Origin: Nitrospina sp.
Lineage (GTDB): Bacteria > Nitrospinota > Nitrospinia > Nitrospinales > VA-1
Direction of reading: 5' to 3'
Assembly: GCA_018673915.1 (NCBI GenBank)
Contig: JABHBK010000067.1
Span: 1 to 64,000, forward strand
Length of the DNA stretch: 64,000 nucleotides
Of the stretch, positions 26,031-33,894 are shown piece after piece; positions within the stretch are counted from its first letter, which is position 1; every line of letters begins with the position of its first letter. A program made the translations under genes and the position numbers. Below the pieces are notes generated by a model. The model was not told the origin of the DNA and searched no databases. It was given only the letters and a program-made list of their open reading frames with translations.

Positions 26031-28031
26031 ATGAAAAAGTTTTTATCTATATTGATTTTTCAGCTTGTCATTTATGGGTTTGCTCATGCTGGGCCGGACG
26101 AAAAATTTCTTGAAAGCAGTGACATTGAGCAAACAAAACCAGCTTTGCAGAGCGATCCTTTTTTGCAGGCCGAATATTTGTTTCACTCGGGAGATATTCT
26201 TGGAGCCAAGCCCCTTTATCACGATTATTTGTCCCAGAATCCTTCTGGAAAAAGAAGTTATCAGGCATTGTTTCGCCTGGGCTCAATCGATCAATCTAGC
26301 AGATCCTTTTCTTCGGCAATTCGCTTCTATCAAATTCTTTTGCAGCGTTTTCCTAAATCCATCCTGAAAAACTCAGCAAGATTCAATATGGCAGTTTGCC
26401 ACTATGAGTTAGAAGACTATGGTCATGCAGAAGCCTTATTTCAAAAAGTATTGCGATCTTCACCGATTAAAAAAAGTAAATGGGAAGCCATGGTTTATCT
26501 GGCCAGGATAGATGAAGGTCGGATGAATTATGAAAAAGCATTGTCTAAATTGAAAAAAGTTTATGGGCAGATAGAAGATAAGGAAGTCCGTCAACACGCG
26601 GTTGCAGTTACCCAAAAACTAATTAATAAAACAATAGGGATGACCCAGGTTTCAACACTAATTCAGAAGTTTCGAACTGGTTTTCCAGTGGATCATTTAT
26701 TGTTGAAAGAAATTTCTTTTTTCAGGGGAACTGGAAATATTTCGAGCTACTTGGCAAGTGTAGAGAAATTTATTGAAGCCTTCCCTAACCATTCCCGTAA
26801 AACTGAAGCTGAAGGTTGGTTGAATTCTATTAAGAAAGGTACTGAGACGAAAGTGAAGATTGGCGTGGTTCTTCCTCTGACGGGGAAACTTGCGCTGACC
26901 GGACAAAGAGTATTGCAGGGAATTCAGCTTGCGGTGAATAAACTGGCTTCTCAAACTAGAGAAAAATTTGCTCTGGAAGTGAGAGATTCCGGAAATCATT
27001 TGCGTTTAAAAGAGCTTGTTACTGAACTGGCTGGTTTACCTAATGTAGTGGGAATTATTGGGCCTCTATTGAGTGATGAGGTGAAAGTTGCAGGTGAGGT
27101 AGCTCGGCAATATCACATCCCTATACTTTCACCCACTGCATCCACTCAGGGCCTGGTCGAAGGTAATCCCTATGTTTTCAGAAATGCTTTGACTCGAGAG
27201 ATTCAGGCTAAATTTCTGGCGGAGTATTCTGTTAATAATCTCCACTTGAGAAGGTTTGCTGTTCTCCATCCCCTCGAGCCTTTTGGATTGGAATTGAAGG
27301 ATATATTCATAAATGAAGTAGAAGCTTTGGGTGGAGAAATAGTTGCGGTTTCAGGTTATGAGCGCTCCCAAAATGATTTTAAAAAACAGATTTTGCAAAT
27401 TGGCGGTGTTGAGGATGATAACTTGGTAAAGATTGCCCGTGAAATATTGTTGAACGATGGACAGGTGGAAGATTTCAGTGATGCTTCTGTTTTATCCCGG
27501 CCAATAATTGATATGGGGCATTTGTCAGAGAGGGATGTCGAAAAATTAAAAGTGTCTCTGGAATTAAGTTATGACGCAATTTTTATCCCCGGTGTTTACG
27601 ATAAAGTGGGCTTGATAATTCCCCAATTGGCATTTTACAATGTAAATAAAGTTGCGCTACTGGGTGCCAATGGTTGGAACTCTCCTGAACTGGTTAAGTT
27701 GGGCGGGAAGTATTTGAAGGCGGTTTATTTTGTCGATGGTTTCTATCCCGATTCTCATCAGTTAGAAGTGCAACGATTTGTTCAGGAGTTTAAAACCAAT
27801 TTTGGTGAGGAGCCACTTTATTTGTCAGCCCAGGCTTTTGATGCCGCAAACATATTCATAAAAAATATTCTAGCTGGCGCAGAAAACAGGGTCAAGATGC
27901 TGGAAAAATTGAAGCGCGTTAAAAACTTTCCAGGAGTTACAGGAAATACCACTTTACTTCCATCAGGCGATTCCGAAAAAAATATTTTTGCGCTGACAGT
28001 AAAAAGAAAAAAAATTGTTCAGGAGAACTAG
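26031..28031 (+). CDS. Periplasmic TPR plus type 1 periplasmic-binding fold protein (LpoA-like PBP activator)
   Basis: A 666-residue exported protein with a signal peptide (MKKFLSILIFQLVIYGFAHA). Residues of about 30-270 form TPR-like helical repeats (AEYLFHSGDILGAKPLYHDYL, ALFRLGSIDQ, AEALFQKVL). Residues from about 275 form a Peripla_BP_6 / LpoA-like domain (KIGVVLPLTGKLALTGQRVL, NVVGIIGPLLSDE, ILSPTAST, PYVFRNALT). The same layout is found in LpoA, the outer-membrane activator of PBP1A, but there is no lipobox here. The gene is convergent with PBP1A, which supports that role. An in-frame TTG directly precedes the chosen ATG. Confidence 0.82.
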   Translation: MKKFLSILIFQLVIYGFAHAGPDEKFLESSDIEQTKPALQSDPFLQAEYLFHSGDILGAKPLYHDYLSQNPSGKRSYQALFRLGSIDQSSRSFSSAIRFYQILLQRFPKSILKNSARFNMAVCHYELEDYGHAEALFQKVLRSSPIKKSKWEAMVYLARIDEGRMNYEKALSKLKKVYGQIEDKEVRQHAVAVTQKLINKTIGMTQVSTLIQKFRTGFPVDHLLLKEISFFRGTGNISSYLASVEKFIEAFPNHSRKTEAEGWLNSIKKGTETKVKIGVVLPLTGKLALTGQRVLQGIQLAVNKLASQTREKFALEVRDSGNHLRLKELVTELAGLPNVVGIIGPLLSDEVKVAGEVARQYHIPILSPTASTQGLVEGNPYVFRNALTREIQAKFLAEYSVNNLHLRRFAVLHPLEPFGLELKDIFINEVEALGGEIVAVSGYERSQNDFKKQILQIGGVEDDNLVKIAREILLNDGQVEDFSDASVLSRPIIDMGHLSERDVEKLKVSLELSYDAIFIPGVYDKVGLIIPQLAFYNVNKVALLGANGWNSPELVKLGGKYLKAVYFVDGFYPDSHQLEVQRFVQEFKTNFGEEPLYLSAQAFDAANIFIKNILAGAENRVKMLEKLKRVKNFPGVTGNTTLLPSGDSEKNIFALTVKRKKIVQEN

Positions 28032-28065
28032 CCCGTTTACGCTTGTCTCACCTAATATTCCTGAC

Positions 28066-30453
28066 TTATAAAGTATCTTCAAATTCAGGATAAGGTTGTT
28101 CGCTTTCTGGAAGAAAATCCTGTGAGAAGATCTCGAACTTAGAGCCGGGTTCTTCAAATATGGCGGGTTCCCCAGATTCGGGTTGGATTCTTAAAAATTG
28201 AACATCGCTGGGGGCTTCAAAGTTAGTGATGGGTGCATTGGCAAGAGCCTCTTGCATGAATTGTAACCAAATGGGTATAGCCGCTCGGGAACCTGTTTCA
28301 TTTCTCCCCAAGGACTCATCCTTGTCTTTCCCAACCCAAACTCCTGTTACCAATTCTGGTGTGTAGCCCATGAACCATGCGTCTACATAATTATTCGTGG
28401 TCCCCGTTTTTCCTGCTACAGGTCGATTAAGCGCTTTAACTTTTTTTCCAGTTCCATGTTCCACCACGCTTTGCAATAAACTTGTGATCGTATAGGCGAT
28501 ACCTGGAGAAATAGGTTGAGTGATGTCTGGAGAGGAACTGTATAGAATTTCTCCTTTGCGGTTTTGAATATTTCTGATTGCGCTGGGTTTGATTAAGGTT
28601 CCATTGTTTGCAAATGCTGAATACGCGGAAGTGAGCTGGTAAAGGGTTAACCCAGATGATCCTAAAGAAATAGATAGGTTGGCCTCCATTTTGGAGGTGA
28701 TCCCCAGGCTTTTTGCCAGATTGATGGTTCCTTTGATACCAATGCTTTGCATTAGCTTGACAGTTACCACATTTCTAGAGTGGGTGAGGGCAGTTCTCAA
28801 AGAAGTTGGTCCATAAAATTTTTCTTCAAAATTTACAGGCTTCCATTTATCAAAAGCATTTTCTTTTTCCTTAAATATTATTGGAGAGTCAATAATTATG
28901 CTGGACGGTGAAAACCCTTCTTTAATTGCTGCTGCATAAATAAGGGGCTTAAACGCAGAGCCGGGTTGGCGTACCGCCTGAACTGCTCGGTTAAACTGGC
29001 TCTTGGAAAATTCGTAACCTCCAATCATGGCTTTGATTTGACCCGTTTTAGGATCTAGGCTTACCAGACTGCCTTCCACTTGTGGTTCTTGCTCCAGAGC
29101 CAATGCCCAGCCCAGTCCTCCTCCCATAATTCTTAATGGCTTTACCCAAATAATATCCCCCGGAAACAATGCCTCGCTGGGTCGTTTAATCTTTGCCCAT
29201 CTTCCGTCCAGATGTGGATTGGGAGGTCTCGCCCAATTCATATCCTGAATGTCAATGGTTCCTTCATCAGGTCCTAACAGGACCGATACCTGTTTTGCAT
29301 TGACCGCGATTACGACCCCTTTAATAATGTTTCCTTCAACGATTCCTCCACCCTTTTCAAAACGATTCATTTTGATGAGGCCTTCCTGAATGGCCAATGC
29401 ACCTTGAGATAGATCCACGTTACCTAACGAGCCTCGATAACCATACCGTTTGTCCGCGATTCTCAAGTTACTTTTGACGGATCGTTGAGCAGCTTCTTGC
29501 AGGTCGATATCCAGAGTGGTATAAACTTTCAATCCGCCACGGTAGAGTTTGCTGCTGCCATATTTTTCTTGCAGAATTTGTCGTATATGTTCAACAAAGT
29601 AGGGTGCTTTGTTTAACATGTCTGTGATTTTACCCAGATTAAACTCCTCGTTCATGGCCGCTTTTGCCTCTTCCTGGGTGATAAAGGAGAGGTAGTCCAT
29701 TCTCCGAATAGTATGGTTCCTTCTTTTTCTCGCTCGCTTCGGGTCCTTGTAGGGGGAATAGTGGTTGGGAGCTTTGGGAAGGCTGGCAATCAATGCGCAT
29801 TCCGCTATAGTAAGGTCTGCTACACCTTTGCCGAAATAGGTGCGGGCGGCGGCCTCCACGCCATAACTACCATGACCGTAATAAATTTGGTTGAGGTACA
29901 TTTCAAGAATATCATCCTTGGTGAAAACCAGTTCCAACCGGATGGCCAGAATGGCCTCCTTGATTTTCCTGGGTAAAGTACGCTCACGAGATAAAAACAG
30001 TGTTTTAGATAACTGTTGAGTGATGGTGCTGCCCCCTTCCACCACACGACCGGCTTTTAAGTTAGTGATAAATGCCCTGAAGATTGCTTTAGGGTCAATG
30101 CCAAAATGGTAATAGAAGTTGGAGTCTTCAACGGCCAGAGCCGCTTGCTTCAGAGACATAGGAATATCTTCGAGCGGTGTCATGATGCGTTTTTCTATAT
30201 AAAACTCGGCAATTTTTTCATCCCTTTGCGAAAATACTTGAGTAATGGTGCTTGGGTGGTAATTCTTTAACTCGCGGACATCTGGCAAATCCTGAGAATA
30301 GTGGAAATATATAAAACCCGCTCCGGCAAATCCGGCGATCAAACAAAATAAGGTGAAGGAATAAAACGTGATAATTAAAATTTTTCCAAGTTTGGAACGT
30401 TTTTTCCTTTTTTTAGTTTTGACGGGTTTTTGGTTTTTAAGGGCTTTTTTCAT
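28066..30453 (-). CDS. mrcA: Penicillin-binding protein 1A (glycosyltransferase and transpeptidase)
   Basis: Bifunctional peptidoglycan synthase. The 795-residue product has a Lys-rich cytoplasmic tail, one membrane segment (about residues 27-50), a GT51 domain (EDSNFYYHFGIDPKAIFRAF, GGSTITQQLSKTLFL, KIKEAILAIRLE) and a class A transpeptidase domain. The SxxK is in RQPGSAFKPLIYAAAI, SxN is in THSRNVVTVKL, and KTG is in VAGKTGTTNNYVDAWFMGYTP. An OB-like insert region lies between them. Its tail-to-tail neighbour is the LpoA-like activator, separated by 34 bp with no clear terminator. The C-terminal 50 residues are acidic and Pro-rich. Confidence 0.95.
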   Translation of the reverse strand: MKKALKNQKPVKTKKRKKRSKLGKILIITFYSFTLFCLIAGFAGAGFIYFHYSQDLPDVRELKNYHPSTITQVFSQRDEKIAEFYIEKRIMTPLEDIPMSLKQAALAVEDSNFYYHFGIDPKAIFRAFITNLKAGRVVEGGSTITQQLSKTLFLSRERTLPRKIKEAILAIRLELVFTKDDILEMYLNQIYYGHGSYGVEAAARTYFGKGVADLTIAECALIASLPKAPNHYSPYKDPKRARKRRNHTIRRMDYLSFITQEEAKAAMNEEFNLGKITDMLNKAPYFVEHIRQILQEKYGSSKLYRGGLKVYTTLDIDLQEAAQRSVKSNLRIADKRYGYRGSLGNVDLSQGALAIQEGLIKMNRFEKGGGIVEGNIIKGVVIAVNAKQVSVLLGPDEGTIDIQDMNWARPPNPHLDGRWAKIKRPSEALFPGDIIWVKPLRIMGGGLGWALALEQEPQVEGSLVSLDPKTGQIKAMIGGYEFSKSQFNRAVQAVRQPGSAFKPLIYAAAIKEGFSPSSIIIDSPIIFKEKENAFDKWKPVNFEEKFYGPTSLRTALTHSRNVVTVKLMQSIGIKGTINLAKSLGITSKMEANLSISLGSSGLTLYQLTSAYSAFANNGTLIKPSAIRNIQNRKGEILYSSSPDITQPISPGIAYTITSLLQSVVEHGTGKKVKALNRPVAGKTGTTNNYVDAWFMGYTPELVTGVWVGKDKDESLGRNETGSRAAIPIWLQFMQEALANAPITNFEAPSDVQFLRIQPESGEPAIFEEPGSKFEIFSQDFLPESEQPYPEFEDTL

Positions 30454-30536
30454 GAATTATTCAATTAAGGACGAGGGAGGAAAAATACGGGCAAAATAGG
30501 CAGTAGATGCTTGAATGAAAAGTGTTAGGAATAAAA

Positions 30537-30959
30537 TTATTTTGGGGGTAGGCGGCCTTCTTCTAAATCCAGAAGATCTACCCAGGTGTTGACATCTTTT
30601 CTTGAAGGGTCAATCCGGTCACGGGTTTCAGAAAAATATCTCAGTCGATCTTCAGAATCAGGTTTTCGTTCGAGAATCTGGTCATTGATGAACTGGAACT
30701 CTTCGGGTTTTTTGCTTTTAAGGGTTTCCTCGGCCCAAGTGCTGATTGCTTCATCCCCGCCTTCCACAACTTTACTGGCGAATGCATCTGAGTCAATACG
30801 CAGGAAATTCAAGATGATTTTATCAAGCGGACAGGGATAGTCATAATCAGCAATTTGGTTTTCTTTATAGGCTTGTGCTTTATCGATCATGCGTGCCAAT
30901 TGTACCAAACCTGCCATCTTTACTTTAGGGCTGCGTGGATAAGCTCTGGATAAGTCCAT
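30537..30959 (-). CDS. DUF5069 family protein
   Basis: A 140-residue soluble protein matching the DUF5069 pattern: MDLSRAYPRSPKVKMAGLVQ and LARMIDKAQAYKEN, then YDYPCPLDKIILNFLRID. The function of the family is not known. The C-terminal half is charged and rich in Arg, Asp and Glu (ERKPDSEDRLRYFSETRDRI). It starts 8 bp after the leucine-rich repeat gene ends, so the two are probably co-transcribed. The PBP1A gene follows 84 bp downstream on the same strand. Confidence 0.82.
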   Translation of the reverse strand: MDLSRAYPRSPKVKMAGLVQLARMIDKAQAYKENQIADYDYPCPLDKIILNFLRIDSDAFASKVVEGGDEAISTWAEETLKSKKPEEFQFINDQILERKPDSEDRLRYFSETRDRIDPSRKDVNTWVDLLDLEEGRLPPK

Positions 30960-30966
30960 TCTATGT

Positions 30967-31461
30967 TTAGTCGAGCCGTAGACGGCTCACTCTCCTGAAG
31001 TTTTTTGAAGTTTTGATGGCCTTAGCACCGGCCTCCCCAATATGGTTGCGAAAAAGGTCTAATGTGGTCAGATTCACAAGGGTTTCCGATTGTGCCAAAT
31101 AGGTAGCCCCCTGTTCTCCAATGCGGTTAAACTTTAAAATCAAATTTTCCAGTTGGGTCAGGTTTTTTGCCTGAGCGATAAACTGAGCCCCAATTTCAGT
31201 AATTTTATTGGATTTTAAATTTAAAACTTTAAGATTTTTTGTGAAAGGGGAGTTGCAGAGCACCGATACGCCTTTGTCACTGATTTGATTTTCCCCCAAC
31301 TCCAGATGTGTCACTTCGGCCAAAACTTCCATCTCTACAAGCCGGATAATTTCTTCATCACCCAATTTCTTATTTTCCAGAATCAGACTGACAGTGGCAA
31401 CTCCTCTCTCAATTCTGCTGGAAACCAGCTTATCTAAATCAAGGGTTTGGTCTTCTGACAT
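30967..31461 (-). CDS. Leucine-rich repeat protein (ribonuclease-inhibitor type)
   Basis: A 164-residue cytoplasmic protein of about four repeats of the RNase-inhibitor-like LRR type. Repeat cores are VTHLELGENQISDKGVSVL, LKVLNLKSNKITEIGAQFI, LENLILKFNRIGEQGATYL and LTTLDLFRNHIGEAGAKAI, each about 27-28 residues apart. It has no signal peptide. Such arcs bind proteins; the partner is unknown. It is followed by the DUF5069 gene (8 bp), and the 193-bp AT-rich gap upstream separates it from the divergent His-rich gene. Confidence 0.85.
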   Translation of the reverse strand: MSEDQTLDLDKLVSSRIERGVATVSLILENKKLGDEEIIRLVEMEVLAEVTHLELGENQISDKGVSVLCNSPFTKNLKVLNLKSNKITEIGAQFIAQAKNLTQLENLILKFNRIGEQGATYLAQSETLVNLTTLDLFRNHIGEAGAKAIKTSKNFRRVSRLRLD

Positions 31462-31654
31462 ATAAAAGCTTTTAATTAAAAAAAATCATTAAATACAACA
31501 CTTTGCTAATAATATTTATCATAAGCTTATTGCTGGGCTGGGTCAAATATAACAACATTAATTAGCTATTCAATTTAGATCCACAATTATGCTAAATTGG
31601 ATTCATGCAGTATTAATATACTTAAGGTAATCATAATATTAAGGGAGTCGTGAT

Positions 31655-32020
31655 ATGCGCATAATAATTACAGTTTTATTTACCTTGGTTTTGATATCTT
31701 TGCCTCTCACAGCGGTAGCCAAAGAGGGACCGATGGAGCTTCCCGCCGGATCCGATAAAGGTGCCGATATGCACAACAAAGCCGGGATCAAGCATTGGGG
31801 AATGGGTCATGCTGATGAAGCTTTAAAACATTTCAAGGAAGCCTCGGCAGCTGACGGTTCTTTGGCAGAAACACATTTTAATGAAGCGGTTGCCTTAGAT
31901 GCTTTAGGAGAGCATGGCGCAGCCACCATGCATTTTGGGGTTGCCAAAAAGCTGGCTACCAAAAGTGGAAACAAAAACATTCTCAGTTCTCCCATTTTGA
32001 ATGGCCATTTGGGACACTAG
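31655..32020 (+). CDS. Small exported His-rich TPR-like protein
   Basis: A 121-residue protein with a signal peptide (ending PLTAVAKEG) and a mature part resembling one or two TPR units: MHNKAGIKHWGMGHADEALKH and FNEAVALDALGEHGAATMHF. It is unusually rich in His (about eleven in 100 residues), many at helix-like spacing, so metal binding is possible. The EALKHFKEA segment resembles EALKHYNEA in the SmbP-like protein at 38321-38716. GGGAG lies upstream of ATG 31655. A strong terminator follows, so it is a single-gene transcript. Confidence 0.72.
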   Translation: MRIIITVLFTLVLISLPLTAVAKEGPMELPAGSDKGADMHNKAGIKHWGMGHADEALKHFKEASAADGSLAETHFNEAVALDALGEHGAATMHFGVAKKLATKSGNKNILSSPILNGHLGH

Positions 32021-32050
32021 CAGTAAGTGAATTTTTGAGTTAATTTAAAG

Positions 32051-32088
32051 CGGGAATCTGGGTAAAACCGGGTTCCCGCTTTTTTTTT
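32051..32088 (+). terminator. Rho-independent terminator
   Basis: GCGGGAA (32051-32057) pairs with TTCCCGC (32074-32080), with further inner pairs, followed by eight T. It lies 30 nt after the His-rich TPR-like gene and ends its transcript. Confidence 0.85.
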
Positions 32089-32173
32089 GCGACCAAAACT
32101 TAACCGTACAGGTCCGGTTCATAGGTTTATTTTTTCAATTAAGTATTTATATCTAAGTATTTAAAATTAAACA

Positions 32174-32218
32174 TAAAAACCCCCGGGACGGTTGGACCAT
32201 CCGGGGGTTTTCTTTTTT
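32174..32218. terminator. Second hairpin, probably a bidirectional terminator
   Basis: An 11-bp perfect stem (32176-32186 with 32201-32211, core CCCCCGG/CCGGGGG) has A residues before it and T residues after it. It could stop transcription from both sides, between the plus-strand His-rich gene and the minus-strand PCP_red gene. Confidence 0.75.
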
Positions 32219-32311
32219 AATCTCAAGTCAAAGGGGCAATAGTCTTTCTAGCCAAACGAGCTACGACATACTCCCGGTGTGGTTCGCTTTTTGGGTGGTG
32301 ACCCCTAGGCT

Positions 32312-32326
32312 GCGGCGCCTCGCCGC
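32312..32326. repeat. GC-rich perfect hairpin at the PCP_red stop codon
   Basis: GCGGCG (32312-32317), loop CCT, and CGCCGC (32321-32326) form a perfect 6-bp stem that touches the TAG stop of the minus-strand gene. No T tract follows. Its composition is far richer in GC than the surroundings, as in REP-like elements. Confidence 0.4.
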
Positions 32327-32760
32327 TACATGCCGACTTTTTCGCGGACCTCGTCCATGACTTTGGCATCTATGGTTGTGATGCCTTTTTCCATAGCGAA
32401 ATTGATCACGGTCTTTTTTGCCATGCCGCGGACAAAGAAGGGAACTTTTTTGATTCGTTGTTCAGCCTCTTCTGTCCAGATGAGATCGTCTTCGGGATTG
32501 GTTGCCTTCAGTTCTTCTTTAGCTTGTGCCAAAGAGGAACTCACTGCCGCCATAGGAGCCTTGCTGACATCGGTGGCGCCTCCCATCTCTACACCCAGTT
32601 TGCTGACAAATTCGGTTTCAAATTTATTGGTGAGCATGGCGATACTATGCCCGCATTTTTTGCATTTAAACTTCATGGCAAGATTTTGCTTTTCTTCTGG
32701 CATGATGCCATCGGTCTGCACTTCCATCTTGACATCACAAGGGATACAAAGGAATTTCAT
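32326..32760 (-). CDS. Zinc-ribbon plus PCP_red domain protein
   Basis: A 144-residue protein. The N-terminal 45 residues carry two Cys pairs (FLCIPCDVKM and FKCKKCGHSI), as in a zinc or Fe-S ribbon. The C-terminal 50 residues match the PCP_red domain found at the end of light-independent protochlorophyllide reductase subunit B (WTEEAEQRIKKVPFFVRGMA, then EKGITTIDAKVMDEVREKVG). In non-photosynthetic bacteria this stand-alone domain has no settled function. It lies 12 bp downstream of an Mrp-type ATPase on the same strand, suggesting a link to Fe-S cluster handling. Confidence 0.8.
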   Translation of the reverse strand: MKFLCIPCDVKMEVQTDGIMPEEKQNLAMKFKCKKCGHSIAMLTNKFETEFVSKLGVEMGGATDVSKAPMAAVSSSLAQAKEELKATNPEDDLIWTEEAEQRIKKVPFFVRGMAKKTVINFAMEKGITTIDAKVMDEVREKVGM

Positions 32761-32772
32761 TACGTCTCCTGA

Positions 32773-33654
32773 TTATTTGGTGGTGAATTTTTCAATATTG
32801 TCCACGGCTTCGGCAATGGCCTGGCCTGTAACAGAATCTTTGAACTCTTTATAAAAAAGGTTTCCTGATTGGCTCCGGGATACTCGGGTATCAAAAGGAA
32901 TCTTGCCAATATAGGGAACATCCTTTCTTTCACTTAGTTTGTGCACGTCCTCTCCGTCGAACAGCTTGCCTTCTTTGTCGCAATGCGGGCAAACATAGGT
33001 AGCCATGTTCTCAATCAACCCAATGATGGGGACTCCCATTTTATTATTCTTGGTGATTGATTTGGTCACAATGTGCTGAGAAAGTGGAGATGGAATGGTG
33101 ATCTCTACCACGCCTGCAAGTTCCGGAATGAGGGAACGGATGTTGTCTATGCGGTCACTGCCCGGTGGCATGTCGATGAGGAGATAATCCAACTCGCCCC
33201 AATTGGTATCTGCCAGCAGTTCTCGAATGGCGGTGGACTCCATGACGCTGACCCAGGATGCGGTGGCATCGTCTGCATCGGTCCACATGATGGGTGTTTC
33301 GGCGGTTTTCAAAAGCATATCCATTGACATGATACGGATGCCCTGATGACCGATACCTGGCTCTAGTCCATCATCTTTCATATCCAGTTGAGCATCGTTG
33401 CCAACGCCTAACAGGTGACCAATGCTGGGCCCGTTTAGATCGGCATCCAAAATTCCGACTTTGTTACCCCGATCGGCAAGACAGGAAGCTATGTTGGCAG
33501 TGATGGAACTTTTACCGACGCCGCCTTTACCGCTCATTAATGCCACTTTATATTTAATTTTATCGAGGCGGGTGCGTAACTTTTCACCGAGTTCCACCAC
33601 CTGCCCGATAATATTGGATCCGCCATCTCCTTCCAGATCCTCATAAGTTTTCAT
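32773..33654 (-). CDS. Mrp/NBP35-family Fe-S cluster carrier ATPase
   Basis: P-loop ATPase of the Mrp/ApbC/NBP35 group, which carries Fe-S clusters to apoproteins. The 293-residue product has the deviant Walker A MSGKGGVGKSSITANIA, ILDADLNGPSIGHLLG, YLLIDMPPGSDRIDN and the C-terminal CPHCDKEGKLF, whose CxxC pair bridges clusters in the dimer. Between about residues 95 and 135 it has an insert (MDMLLKTAETPIMWTDADD) typical of the group. AGGAG precedes the ATG. The PCP_red protein gene follows in the same operon. Confidence 0.9.
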   Translation of the reverse strand: MKTYEDLEGDGGSNIIGQVVELGEKLRTRLDKIKYKVALMSGKGGVGKSSITANIASCLADRGNKVGILDADLNGPSIGHLLGVGNDAQLDMKDDGLEPGIGHQGIRIMSMDMLLKTAETPIMWTDADDATASWVSVMESTAIRELLADTNWGELDYLLIDMPPGSDRIDNIRSLIPELAGVVEITIPSPLSQHIVTKSITKNNKMGVPIIGLIENMATYVCPHCDKEGKLFDGEDVHKLSERKDVPYIGKIPFDTRVSRSQSGNLFYKEFKDSVTGQAIAEAVDNIEKFTTK

Positions 33655-33811
33655 GAAAAACTCCTAAAATATCCCCTGAAGGGACTTTATGATTGTTGTA
33701 TTACGATATCTCATAATAGAGTAAAAACCACTCGTTTTAAAGGTTTTCTTGGGTTTTCTGAGAGAAAATAGGCGGACCTAAAGATATTTTTATCCGATTT
33801 AGTGATTTTAG

Positions 33812-33870
33812 TTGACCCCTGAGGTTTGTCTCCTTTACATTAATAAGTTTAGCATTTGCGCAAACTTATT
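33812..33870 (+). promoter_or_regulatory. helD promoter with an overlapping inverted-repeat operator
   Basis: A -35 TTGACC (33812-33817) and -10 TACATT (33836-33841, 18-bp spacer) are followed directly by a perfect 9-bp inverted repeat, AATAAGTTT (33842-33850) and AAACTTATT (33862-33870). Inside it lies the 10-bp palindrome TTTGCGCAAA (33855-33864). The repeat would cover the start of transcription, as a repressor site does. The -10 match is only fair. Confidence 0.5.
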
Positions 33871-33894
33871 GACTTGATATTGGGACGATGAAAC

